The position numbers and the translations under genes were made by a program. A model generated the notes under the pieces. It had not been told where the DNA came from. It did not search any database and saw nothing but the letters and a program-made list of their open reading frames with translations. From Enterobacteriaceae endosymbiont of Donacia clavipes (GTDB lineage: Bacteria > Pseudomonadota > Gammaproteobacteria > Enterobacterales > Enterobacteriaceae), in the NCBI RefSeq assembly GCF_012570365.1, contig NZ_CP046208.1, positions 253,472 to 317,471 of the forward strand: a DNA stretch of 64,000 bases. Reading direction: 5' to 3'. Shown here one piece after another: positions 19,507 to 28,619 of the stretch. Within the stretch, counting starts at the first letter, position 1, and the number at the start of each line of letters is the position of its first letter.

Positions 19507-20328
19507 TTATTTATTACGATGTTTAATAATATATTTATCTGTTCTTTTATTTTTTCTTGTTTTTTTACCTTTAGTTTGTACTCCCCATGGAGTTACAGGA
19601 TGTTTTCCAAAATTTTTACCTTCTCCCCCACCATGTGGATGGTCTATTGGATTCATTGCTGTTCCTCTAACAGTAGGTCTAATTCCTTTCCAACGTTTTG
19701 CCCCTGCTTTACCAAAAGATTTTAACATATGTTCATTATTCCCAATTTCACCTAATGTAGCACGACAATCAGATTTTATCTTACGAATTTCTCCTGATTT
19801 TAATCTTAAAGTTATATATAATTTTTCTTTAGCTATTAATTGTACATATGTTCCAGCTGATCTAGCTATTTGACCACCTTTTCCTGGTTTCATTTCAACA
19901 TTATGTAAAATAGAACCTATTGGAATATTACACATAGGTAATGTATTACCAATTTTTATACTAACATTTTTACCTGATTTAATAATATCTCCAATTTTTA
20001 AATTTTTTGGAGATAAAATATAATTTCTTACTCCATCTTTATATTTAATTAATGCAATATTAGCTGAACGATTAGGATCATATTCAATACGTTCAACTAT
20101 AGCAGAAATATTATCTTTATTTCTTTTAAAATCTATAATACGATATAATTTTTTATGTCCTCCTCCAATATGACGAGTTGTTATACGACCATAATTATTT
20201 CTACCTCCTGATCGGTTTTTTTTTTCTATTTGAGAAGATAAAGGTTTTCCTTTATATAAATATTTATTAACAATTTTAATCATATGACGTCTTCCAGGAG
20301 AAGTAGGTTTATATTTTTTAATTATCAT
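19507..20328 (-). CDS. rplB: 50S ribosomal protein L2
   Basis: Large-subunit protein next to the peptidyl-transferase centre and required for subunit joining. The 273 residues equal the E. coli length, from [14 protein letters not shown] to the C-terminal [20 protein letters not shown] (with the conserved His) and [21 protein letters not shown] lies upstream of the ATG. Confidence 0.98.
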   Translation of the reverse strand: MIIKKYKPTSPGRRHMIKIVNKYLYKGKPLSSQIEKKNRSGGRNNYGRITTRHIGGGHKKLYRIIDFKRNKDNISAIVERIEYDPNRSANIALIKYKDGVRNYILSPKNLKIGDIIKSGKNVSIKIGNTLPMCNIPIGSILHNVEMKPGKGGQIARSAGTYVQLIAKEKLYITLRLKSGEIRKIKSDCRATLGEIGNNEHMLKSFGKAGAKRWKGIRPTVRGTAMNPIDHPHGGGEGKNFGKHPVTPWGVQTKGKKTRKNKRTDKYIIKHRNK

Positions 20329-20344
20329 ATTATTAATTTTATCC

Positions 20345-20650
20345 TTATAAATTTTGATTTATATTAAAATCAATATTTTGATTTTTTTCTAAAAAAATAT
20401 ATGCTTTTTTCCAACTATTACGTTGATAAGTATATTTTTTGTTTTTTTTAAATTTACCTTTTACAAGTAAAGTATTAACATTTTTAATATTAATATTAAA
20501 AATTTTTTTTATTGCTCTTTTGATATCTATTTTTGTTGCTTTTTTAGAAACTTTTATAGTTAAAACATTATTTTTTTCGGAAATAAAAGAAGATTTTTCG
20601 GAAAAATGTGGACCTTTTATAATTTTGAAATCATGTTCTTTTAAAATCAT
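20345..20650 (-). CDS. rplW: 50S ribosomal protein L23
   Basis: Tunnel-exit protein that docks trigger factor and SRP. The 101 residues (E. coli 100) contain [39 protein letters not shown] and a divergent C-terminus. Its ATG overlaps the rplD stop (ATGA, 4 bases), indicating coupling. Confidence 0.96.
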   Translation of the reverse strand: MILKEHDFKIIKGPHFSEKSSFISEKNNVLTIKVSKKATKIDIKRAIKKIFNINIKNVNTLLVKGKFKKNKKYTYQRNSWKKAYIFLEKNQNIDFNINQNL

Positions 20651-21252
20651 GATAATATCTCTTCTATATGTTTAATAGCATTAATAGTTATTATTATTTT
20701 ATTTGCATTTATTAAATAAAGAGGATTTATATTAATAGAATTTTTTATTTTTACATTATATAAATTACGAGATGCTAAAAATAAATTTTTATCAATAAAC
20801 GTTGTAATAATCATTATTTTATTTGATAAATATTTTTTTAATTTTTGAATTAATATTTTAGTTTTAGGTTTTTTTATTATAAGTTCTTTTATTAAAATTA
20901 ATCTTTTTTTTCTAATTAATTCTGAAAAAATACTTTTTAATGCACCACGAAACATTTTTTTATTAATTTTTTTATTGTATATTTTATTTTTTGACGCAAA
21001 AGTTACTCCACCTGAACGCCAAATTGGACTTTTTATAGAACCTGCTCTAGCTTTTCCTGTTCCTTTTTGTTTCCATGGTTTTTTACCAGATCCTATTACT
21101 TCTCCTCTTGTTTTTTGAGCTTTTGTTCCTTGTCTCCCTATTGTTCTATAAGATTCTATTACTTGATGTATTAATGACTTGTTATAATTTCTATTAAAAA
21201 TTTTATCTGAAACTATAACTATATCTTTTGTATCTTTTGTTATAATTTCCAT
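20647..21252 (-). CDS. rplD: 50S ribosomal protein L4
   Basis: Large-subunit protein whose loop lines the peptide tunnel; in E. coli it also represses the S10 operon. I chose the ATG at 21252, which begins MEIITKDTK like the family and gives 201 residues, exactly the E. coli length. A TTG four codons upstream (21264) also opens the frame but adds non-homologous residues. Signature stretches are GRQGTKAQKTRGEVIGSGKK, PWKQKGTGKARAGSIKSPIW and LFLASRNLYNVKIKN. Confidence 0.96.
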   Translation of the reverse strand: MEIITKDTKDIVIVSDKIFNRNYNKSLIHQVIESYRTIGRQGTKAQKTRGEVIGSGKKPWKQKGTGKARAGSIKSPIWRSGGVTFASKNKIYNKKINKKMFRGALKSIFSELIRKKRLILIKELIIKKPKTKILIQKLKKYLSNKIMIITTFIDKNLFLASRNLYNVKIKNSININPLYLINANKIIITINAIKHIEEILS

Positions 21253-21288
21253 TATATTACCCAACTAACATATTTATAATATTATTAA

Positions 21289-21924
21289 TTAAATTTTAAT
21301 TGCTGGTTTAACAATTACATTACTCCCCGTATATCCAGGTACAGCACCTTTTATTAATAACAAATTTTTTAAAAGATCTATTTTAATAATATATAAATTT
21401 TGAACAGTAATTTTTTTATTACCTAATTGTCCAGCCATTTTTTTTCCTTTAAATACTTTTCCAGGAGTTTGGTTTTGACCAATAGATCCAGGAACTCTAT
21501 GTGATAAAGAATTACCATGACTAGAATCTTGTGTTTTAAAATTCCATCTTTTTACAGTACCTGAAAAACCTTTTCCTTTTGATATTCCAGTAATATCAAC
21601 TTTAATTATTTTTTTAAAAATATTAATATTTAATTTTTGTCCTACATAAAAATTATTTTTATAATTATTAGAAAGACGATATTCCCATAAAATATATCCT
21701 GCTTTAGTTTTAGCTTTTGCAAAATGTCCTATTTCAGATTTATTAATTCTACTAGTTTTTTTAAAACCTGTCGTCATTTGTATTGCATTATAACCATTAT
21801 TTAAAATATTTTTAATTTGTGTAATACGAATAGTTTCAAATTGTATAACAGTTATTGGAATAGATATTCCGGTTTCAGTAAAAATTCTAGTCATACCCAT
21901 TTTCTTTCCAACTAATCCAATCAT
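21289..21924 (-). CDS. rplC: 50S ribosomal protein L3
   Basis: Early-assembly large-subunit protein reaching the peptidyl-transferase centre. The 211 residues (E. coli 209) start [19 protein letters not shown]. The central loop [20 protein letters not shown] contains the glutamine that PrmB methylates in E. coli; whether the methylase exists here is unknown. It lies between rpsJ and rplD. Confidence 0.97.
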   Translation of the reverse strand: MIGLVGKKMGMTRIFTETGISIPITVIQFETIRITQIKNILNNGYNAIQMTTGFKKTSRINKSEIGHFAKAKTKAGYILWEYRLSNNYKNNFYVGQKLNINIFKKIIKVDITGISKGKGFSGTVKRWNFKTQDSSHGNSLSHRVPGSIGQNQTPGKVFKGKKMAGQLGNKKITVQNLYIIKIDLLKNLLLIKGAVPGYTGSNVIVKPAIKI

Positions 21925-21980
21925 TATTATATATACTCCACATTATTGTTAATAATGTTTAAAAATTGTGATAGATTTTG

Positions 21981-22331
<351 letters not shown>

Positions 22332-22385
22332 CTATAAATTTAAAATAATATTGAGAGCACCTATTTGATTATATTAAAAATAATA

Positions 22386-22415
22386 ATCATATTATTATGA
22401 CTTATAAAGTGTTAA
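22386..22415 (-). promoter_or_regulatory. Candidate promoter of the S10 ribosomal block
   Basis: Within the 237-base divergent rpsJ/ruvX gap the minus strand has TTAACA (22410-22415) and TATGAT (22386-22391) separated by 18 bases, about 95 bases before the rpsJ ATG. A promoter must lie in this gap to serve the operon. The exact hexamers are uncertain because of the base composition. Confidence 0.3.
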
Positions 22416-22529
22416 TAAAGCAATATATTTTCATTTATAAAATTAAAAAAACTATATAATAGTAATTATTATTACTTATAATAAAATATTATTTTAATTA
22501 AAATTATTTTAAATAAGAAAACATATAAT

Positions 22530-22964
22530 ATGGAAAAAAATTGTAATAATATAACATTATTGGCATTTGATTATGGAACTAAAAATATAGGAGTTGCTGT
22601 TGGACAAAGTATTATACGTATAGCACATACATTAAAAGTTATTAAAAATAAAAAATCTGGTATTATTAATTGGATTATATTAAATGATTTAATAAATGAG
22701 TGGCAGCCTAAAAAAATTATAGTAGGATTACCATTACAAATGGATGGTAGTCAACAATATACTACTGTATTAACTAAAAAATTTGCTTATTATATAAAAA
22801 AAAAATTTAATATAAATGTGGAATTACATGATGAAAGATTAAGTACTGTTGAAGCTAAATATATTTTATTTAAATATGGAGGATGGAAAAAACTAAAAAA
22901 AAAAAACATTAATTCTTTATCTGCATCAATTATTTTACAAAGTTGGTTTGAAAAAAATAAATAA
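22530..22964 (+). CDS. ruvX: Putative pre-16S rRNA nuclease RuvX/YqgF
   Basis: RNase H-fold protein of the YqgF family, implicated in 16S rRNA 5'-end processing and formerly proposed as a Holliday-junction resolvase. The 144 residues contain LLAFDYGTKNIGVAVG (catalytic D14), VGLPLQMDGSQ and the ELHDERLSTVEA motif with a conserved acidic pair. It is the first gene of a plus-strand run ruvX-yggT-hemW corresponding to E. coli yqgF-yggR-yggS-yggT-yggU-rdgB-hemW with four genes deleted. Confidence 0.95.
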   Translation: MEKNCNNITLLAFDYGTKNIGVAVGQSIIRIAHTLKVIKNKKSGIINWIILNDLINEWQPKKIIVGLPLQMDGSQQYTTVLTKKFAYYIKKKFNINVELHDERLSTVEAKYILFKYGGWKKLKKKNINSLSASIILQSWFEKNK

Positions 22965-23036
22965 AATTTTTTCTTAAATTAAAGATTTAATATAAAAATT
23001 TCTATATTAAATATTTTTTAAATAATTAAGGAACTT

Positions 23037-23597
23037 ATGATAATAACAATATTTTTATGTAAAATTTTAATAGAAATAATAATATTAATTTTTTTATTAC
23101 AATCATGGATTTTTTTTACTATAAAAAATAATTGTAATTCTTTTACAAAATTTATTATTTTATTAACAGAAATATTTTTAATATGTATTAAAAATATTAT
23201 TCCTAATATAAAAAAAAATAAATTTTTACCTTTATTAATATTAATATTTTTAATATTTATTAAATATCCAATACTAGTATTTTTACAAAATGGAAATTTA
23301 TTTCATCATAATTTAATTTTTTATATATTTATTAGTATTGTAATTTTATTAAAATCTTTTGGATATTTATTTTTTTGGATAATAAATGTATATTTAATTA
23401 CTAATTTTATAAATATTAAATATAATAATTTTAATTATATTTTAGCAAAATTAGTAAATCAAATTTTAAATTTTGTAAAAAAAATTTTTCCACATATTCA
23501 TAATATGAAATTATGTTTATTTATAATTAATTTAATTTTATATTTAATTAATAATTTATTAAAAAATTTTTTTCCTCAATTTTGGTTTTTAATATAA
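23037..23597 (+). CDS. yggT: YggT family inner-membrane protein
   Basis: Predicted multi-pass membrane protein of unknown biochemical function; the family is linked by some reports to osmotic tolerance and by context to membrane/cell-division functions. The 186 residues are very hydrophobic, with about four to five membrane segments arranged as two YggT half-repeats. The first half keeps a recognisable LLQSWIFF...TKFIILLTEIFLI...KNIIP pattern. Identification rests on that pattern and on its position directly before hemW, as in E. coli. A GGAA precedes the ATG. Confidence 0.82.
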   Translation: MIITIFLCKILIEIIILIFLLQSWIFFTIKNNCNSFTKFIILLTEIFLICIKNIIPNIKKNKFLPLLILIFLIFIKYPILVFLQNGNLFHHNLIFYIFISIVILLKSFGYLFFWIINVYLITNFINIKYNNFNYILAKLVNQILNFVKKIFPHIHNMKLCLFIINLILYLINNLLKNFFPQFWFLI

Positions 23598-23606
23598 TTA
23601 AATTAT

Positions 23607-24761
23607 ATGATTAATTTAAATCAGTATCCATATCCATACAGTTTATATATTCATATACCATGGTGTTTAAAAAAATGTCCTTATTGTGATTTTTATTCTT
23701 CTATTTTTATTAAAAAAAATAAAAAAATACATAAAAAATATATAAATAGTTTATTACTTGATTTAGAAAAAGATTTAGTTTTTATTAAAAATAATATTTA
23801 TATTACAAGTATTTTTTTAGGAGGTGGAACTCCCAGTTTAATAGATTCAAAATTAATTTTTTTTCTGCTAAATCAAATAAGAAAAAAAGTTTATGTATCA
23901 AAATTTGTAGAAATTACTATTGAAATAAATCCATCTTCTATTTCTGAAAAAAAAATTATAAATTATATAAAAAGTGGAATTAATCGTTTTTCATTAGGTA
24001 TACAAAGTTTTGATGATGAAAATTTAAAAATTTTAGGAAGATTACATACATCTAAGGATGCTATAAATGCAATTAATATTTTAATTAAAAATAAAATATC
24101 AAATTTTAACTTAGATATAATCTATGGCATACCTGGACAATCATTAAAAAGTGCTTGTAATGATTTATATAAAGCTATTTCATTTAAACCTAATCATATT
24201 TCATGGTATCAATTAACTATTGAAAAAAATACAATTTTTGAAAAATATAAACCTAAAAATTTTTTAGATGATAATTTATTATGGAAAATATTTATACAAG
24301 GTATAAAAATATTAAAAAAAAATAAATATTTTCAATATGAAATTTCTTCTTTTATTAAAAAAAAAATATATATGTGCAAACATAATTTAAATTATTGGTA
24401 TTTTGGAAATTATTTAGGTATTGGTTGTGCAGCTCATAGTAAAATAAATGTTTTAAATAATCAAATTATTAGAATTATTAAAAACAAAAATATAAAACAA
24501 TATATAAATGGATATTTTATAACACATAAAAAAAAAATTTTATTAAAAGATATAGTTTTTGAATTTTTTTTAAATCGTTTTCGTTTATATACAAAAATTA
24601 ATAAAATAGAATTTCAAAAATTATTAAATATAAATAATAATATTACTTATTGTATTAAAAAAGCATTAAAATTAGGATATTTAAAAGAAAATAATAATTT
24701 TTTATTTGTAACAAATAAGGGACATTTATATTTAAATGATTTATTAGAAATTTTTCTTTAA
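23607..24761 (+). CDS. hemW: HemW, radical SAM family heme chaperone
   Basis: Belongs to the HemN-like radical SAM group; HemW proteins bind heme and a 4Fe-4S cluster and pass heme to target proteins. The cluster motif is CLKKCPYC (C20, C24, C27) followed by DFYSS. LGGGTPSL and GIQSFDDENLKILGR are the SAM-contacting and family signatures. The 384 residues include a short HemN C-terminal domain. It starts ten bases after yggT. Its stop overlaps the convergent trmB by four bases. No heme-biosynthesis gene is visible in this window, so its present substrate is unknown. Confidence 0.93.
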   Translation: MINLNQYPYPYSLYIHIPWCLKKCPYCDFYSSIFIKKNKKIHKKYINSLLLDLEKDLVFIKNNIYITSIFLGGGTPSLIDSKLIFFLLNQIRKKVYVSKFVEITIEINPSSISEKKIINYIKSGINRFSLGIQSFDDENLKILGRLHTSKDAINAINILIKNKISNFNLDIIYGIPGQSLKSACNDLYKAISFKPNHISWYQLTIEKNTIFEKYKPKNFLDDNLLWKIFIQGIKILKKNKYFQYEISSFIKKKIYMCKHNLNYWYFGNYLGIGCAAHSKINVLNNQIIRIIKNKNIKQYINGYFITHKKKILLKDIVFEFFLNRFRLYTKINKIEFQKLLNINNNITYCIKKALKLGYLKENNNFLFVTNKGHLYLNDLLEIFL

Positions 24762-25453
24762 AAGATAGATATTTTTTCATATTCTATATAATATATTATT
24801 TTTTTTTTTATTTTTGCTTTATTTAAAAATTTTGTATTTAGAAATAATGGATTAAAATTTTTATATATATTTTTATATTTATTAGATTTAAAAATAAAAA
24901 ATTGATTTTTGTATTTAAAATTTTCAATGCAAGAAATAATATCAAGGTAATAATTTTTACAATCAGTAACGATATATAATAATCCATTATTTTCTAGTTT
25001 ATTAAATAATATTTGAATAAAATTTATTTTTAATAACCTTCTTTTTTTATGTTTTAATTTTGGCCATGGATCAGGAAAATATAATTGAATTAATTTTATG
25101 GAATTATTAGGAATCATATATTTAAAAACAAAAAAAACATCACAATAAATTAATCTTAAATTTTTAATATTATTTTTTATGATATATTTAAGACAATTAA
25201 TAATCCCTGGTAAATAAACTTCTACTGCAATAAAATTATATTGTACATTATTAATAGCTAAATTAATTATATTATTACCTATTCCAAAACCAATATCAAA
25301 TATAATTGGTAATTTATTATGAAAATAATATTGAAAATTTATTATTTTATTTTGTTTTTTAATGTTAAAAAAATTAAAATATTTAGAGAAAAATATATTA
25401 TTAAATTTTGTTAATTTTCTATAACGACAGACAAAACTTTTAATATTGTTCAT
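24758..25453 (-). CDS. trmB: tRNA (guanine-N7-)-methyltransferase
   Basis: Forms m7G46 in the variable loop of tRNAs using S-adenosylmethionine. The SAM-binding loop is IFDIGFGIGNN, the acidic AVEVYLPGI segment follows, and the family signature LYFPDPWPKLKHKKRRL is complete with its catalytic Asp. The N-terminal extension is shorter and more AT-driven than in E. coli (231 against 239 residues). In E. coli the divergent neighbours are mutY and yggX; here mutY is missing and yggX follows directly. Confidence 0.95.
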   Translation of the reverse strand: MNNIKSFVCRYRKLTKFNNIFFSKYFNFFNIKKQNKIINFQYYFHNKLPIIFDIGFGIGNNIINLAINNVQYNFIAVEVYLPGIINCLKYIIKNNIKNLRLIYCDVFFVFKYMIPNNSIKLIQLYFPDPWPKLKHKKRRLLKINFIQILFNKLENNGLLYIVTDCKNYYLDIISCIENFKYKNQFFIFKSNKYKNIYKNFNPLFLNTKFLNKAKIKKKIIYYIEYEKISIF

Positions 25454-25525
25454 ATTATTTATACAAATACTATTTTAATTATAAAATATGTAAATTAATC
25501 AAATTTTAAATTATAGGACATATAA

Positions 25526-25765
25526 ATGCCAAAAAAAATTTTTTGTGTTTATTTTCAAACAAAATTAGAAAAATTAAATCATAAAGTATATCCTGGAAAC
25601 ATAGGAAATATTATTTTTTATCATATATCTAAAAAAGCATGGTTTAAATGGTTGATTTATCAAACTAAAATAATTAATGAAAAAAAATTAAATATGATAA
25701 AAGAAAAAAATATTATTTTACTAGAAAAAGAAATGATTAAATTTCTTTTTTTAAATAAAAAATAA
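25526..25765 (+). CDS. yggX: Probable Fe(2+)-trafficking protein YggX, C-terminally shortened
   Basis: Small cytoplasmic protein linked to iron handling and protection of Fe-S clusters from oxidation. The 79 residues contain the family start KKIFCVYFQ (conserved Cys), YPGNIGNIIFYHISKKAW, INEKKLNM and EMIKFLF. E. coli YggX has 91 residues; the final dozen or so charged residues are absent, the frame ending in FLNKK. The core fold should be complete. mutY, its usual upstream partner, has been lost. Confidence 0.9.
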   Translation: MPKKIFCVYFQTKLEKLNHKVYPGNIGNIIFYHISKKAWFKWLIYQTKIINEKKLNMIKEKNIILLEKEMIKFLFLNKK

Positions 25766-25794
25766 ATTAATAAAAACCATAAAAATACTTATTA

Positions 25795-25867
25795 TGGAGC
25801 TAAGCGGAATTGAACCGCTGACCCTCTGCGTGCAAAGCAGATGCTCTACCATCTGAGCTATAGCCCC
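25795..25867 (-). tRNA. alaT: tRNA-Ala (anticodon TGC)
   Basis: 73-base cloverleaf with acceptor GGGGCTA/TAGCTCC containing the G3-U70 wobble pair, the alanine identity element, anticodon loop TTTGCAC and discriminator A. CCA is not encoded. It is the downstream member of an Ile-Ala pair normally found in the 16S-23S rRNA spacer; no rRNA lies next to it here. Confidence 0.96.
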
Positions 25868-25896
25868 TTTTTAATTTTTTATATTTTCTTAGAATT

Positions 25897-25970
25897 TAGG
25901 CTTGAGTGGGCTTGAACCACCGACCTCACCCTTATCAGGGGTGTGCTCTAACCATCTGAGCTACAAGCCT
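25897..25970 (-). tRNA. ileT: tRNA-Ile (anticodon GAT)
   Basis: 74-base cloverleaf with acceptor AGGCTTG/CAAGCCT, anticodon loop CTGATAA and discriminator A; CCA is not encoded. It lies 29 bases upstream of tRNA-Ala on the same strand, the order of the enterobacterial rRNA spacer, but no 16S sequence is present in the 1.16 kb on its upstream side. Confidence 0.96.
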
Positions 25971-27135
25971 ATCACATGAAAAAATATAATATGTAATTAT
26001 CCATAACTAAAATTAAAAGTCAACTTAAATATTTTTTATATTTTATTAATATTAATTTTATTTTTTTACAATAAAATTTATAATAATAATTTTTAAAAAG
26101 GTAAATACTTAAATATTTTCTTATAAAAATCATATTTTTTTATATAATTTTACTTATTATAATATATTTTTTTATAAAAAAATTATTATACATAATAAAA
26201 ATTATTTTTTAATATTAAATTTAAATATTTAAATAATAAAGTTATGAAAAAAGATTTAAACAAAAATCAATAGATATAATAATTAAAATATAAAAACTAA
26301 AATTACTAAATTATTTATAAAAAATATTCATAATTTCAAAAAAATTTAGGAAAATTACAAATTAATTATAATATAATTATTAAAAAATTAATTAAAAGTA
26401 AAATAAATATAATTTTTTAATCTAAAAATTTTAGAATTTTGATATTTATAGATTTAATAAATAAAAATTTTAAAAAAATACAAATAATATAATTTATAAA
26501 ATAATTATTAATTATATTAATATATCACTAATAATATATAGTTTAAAAAAAAACAGTTATAATAATATTTATTAAATAAATTAAAATGTAAAAATTATTA
26601 TTATTTTATCTATATATATATTCAAATTTATGCTATATTAATTTATAAAAAAATTATTTTTTTAATAAATTTAAATAAATACAATTTATATTTTATAAAA
26701 ATTATTTATTTAAAATAAATCTGAATTAAAAAAATACTTAGAAAATATATTAGTAAAATTATTAAAATTATTTTTAATTAAAAATATAAAAAAAATTATT
26801 TAATTAATATTAATTTAATTTTAAAATAAATTATTAATAAAAACTAAATCTTTTTTTATTATTTAAATAAATTTATAAAAAATTAAAAAATTATAATAAA
26901 TTTTCATTATTATCTAATTTTTTAAGAAAAAATTTTATTTTTCAAAAATAAAATTTTTTAAATTAAATTCTCAAATAAAAATAAATATATTTGATGTATT
27001 AAATTTAAATAAAAATAATTGTAATTATAATTTTGATAATTTAGAATGAAAATTATAATAGAAATGTTTCAGTATTATTTTTTAACATAAAATAGAATTT
27101 TAAAATTTAAAAATTTAAATAAAGAGTAAAAAATT
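25971..27135. other. 1.16-kb gene-free AT-rich region upstream of asnS
   Basis: The longest gap in the window. No reading frame of useful length, tRNA, rRNA or G/C-containing structure is visible on either strand. Short stretches such as 26905-27050 read with a slightly codon-like pattern broken by stops and frame shifts, so I suspect one or more decayed genes, but none is recognisable. Two DnaA-box-like words with one mismatch (TTATCCATA near 25997, TTATACATA near 26186) are no more than expected by chance. The asnS promoter must lie at the right end. Confidence 0.6.
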
Positions 27136-28539
27136 ATGTGTTTAATCTCTAGTATATCGCAATTAATAAATAATAAAAAAAAAATTAATAGTGAAATATT
27201 TATAGGAGGTTGGGTACGTAATAGAAGACATTCTAAAATAGGTATTACCTTTATCAATTTATATGATGGCTCTTGTTTAGAAGATATACAAATTATTGCT
27301 AATAATAAATTAAATAATTATAAAAATGAAATTTTATTTATTACTAGTGGATGTTCTTTAGAAATAACAGGAAAATTAAAAATTTCACCTAAAAAAATAC
27401 AAAAATATGAAATACATGCTTTAAAAATAAAAATTACAGGATGGGTTAATAATCCAGAAAAATATCCAATTTCACCTAAAAAACATAGTTTAAAATATTT
27501 AAGAGAAGTATGTCATTTACGTTCTAGAACTACAATGATCAGTAGTGTTACTAGAATTAGACATAATATAGCATTATATATACATAATTTTTTAAATAAA
27601 AGAAATTTTTTTTGGATAAATACTCCTTTAATTACTACTTTAGATACTGAAGGTTCAGGAAAAATGTTTAAAGTATCTACTTTAGATTTTGTAAATTTAA
27701 AATATAAAAAAAATAAAAAAGATTTTTATAAAAAAGATTTTTTTGGCAAAGAATCATTTTTAACCGTTTCAGGACAATTAAATTTGGAAACATATGCTTG
27801 TTCTATGTCTAAAGTTTATACATTTGGTCCTACTTTTAGAGCAGAAAATTCAAATACTAAACGTCATTTAGCTGAATTTTGGATGTTAGAAATAGAAATA
27901 GCATTTACAAATTTAAAAAATATTATAAAATTTACAGAAAAAATTTTAAAAAATATTTGTAAATATATTTTACGTTATCATGAAAATGAAATCTCTTTTT
28001 TATCTAAAAAAACAGAAAATAATTTATTTACTAAAATTAATAAAATTTTATTAAATAAATTTATTATAATTAAATATACTAAAGTTATAGAAATTTTAAA
28101 AAATTGTAAAAAAAAATTTTCTAATCCCATAAAATGGGGAGAAGATCTTTTTATAGAACATGAAAAATATTTAACAAATAAATATTTTAATAATCCCGTA
28201 ATAATATATAATTATCCTAAAAAAATTAAAGCTTTTTATATGTACTTAAATAATGATGGAAAAACTGTAGCATCTATGGATTTATTATTACCAGATATTG
28301 GAGAAGTTATTGGAGGTTCCCAAAGAGAAAATAGGATAGAAATATTTGATAAAAGATTAAAAGAATTTAAACTTAATCAAAATGATTATTGGTGGTATCG
28401 TGATTTAAGAAAATATGGGACAGTTCCTCACTCTGGATTTGGTTTAGGATTTGAAAGATTAATATCTTATATTACCGGTTTATATAACATTAGAGATGTT
28501 ATACCATTTCCAAGAACTCCATATAATGCTAAATTTTAA
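27136..28539 (+). CDS. asnS: Asparaginyl-tRNA synthetase
   Basis: Class IIb synthetase charging tRNA-Asn. The 467 residues equal the E. coli enzyme (466) in layout. An N-terminal OB anticodon-binding domain (FIGGWVRNRRHSKIGITFIN) is followed by the catalytic domain with motif 2 TFRAENSNTKRHLAEFWMLE and motif 3 HSGFGLGFERL near the C-terminus. WWYRDLRKYG and DVIPFPRTP are also conserved. It is followed by the OmpF-type porin as in E. coli. A GAG lies about ten bases before the ATG. Confidence 0.98.
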   Translation: MCLISSISQLINNKKKINSEIFIGGWVRNRRHSKIGITFINLYDGSCLEDIQIIANNKLNNYKNEILFITSGCSLEITGKLKISPKKIQKYEIHALKIKITGWVNNPEKYPISPKKHSLKYLREVCHLRSRTTMISSVTRIRHNIALYIHNFLNKRNFFWINTPLITTLDTEGSGKMFKVSTLDFVNLKYKKNKKDFYKKDFFGKESFLTVSGQLNLETYACSMSKVYTFGPTFRAENSNTKRHLAEFWMLEIEIAFTNLKNIIKFTEKILKNICKYILRYHENEISFLSKKTENNLFTKINKILLNKFIIIKYTKVIEILKNCKKKFSNPIKWGEDLFIEHEKYLTNKYFNNPVIIYNYPKKIKAFYMYLNNDGKTVASMDLLLPDIGEVIGGSQRENRIEIFDKRLKEFKLNQNDYWWYRDLRKYGTVPHSGFGLGFERLISYITGLYNIRDVIPFPRTPYNAKF

Positions 28540-28619
28540 AAACTTTTTATAAATATAAAAAATAATAAATTTTTAATTTATATCAATGAATAATAATTTT
28601 ATTAATCAGGATAAAAAAT

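Noticed and set aside
25990-26200. Possible chromosome origin (two DnaA-box-like words)
   Set aside because: Both have a mismatch and such words are expected by chance in this base composition; no clustered boxes, dnaA or gidA nearby.
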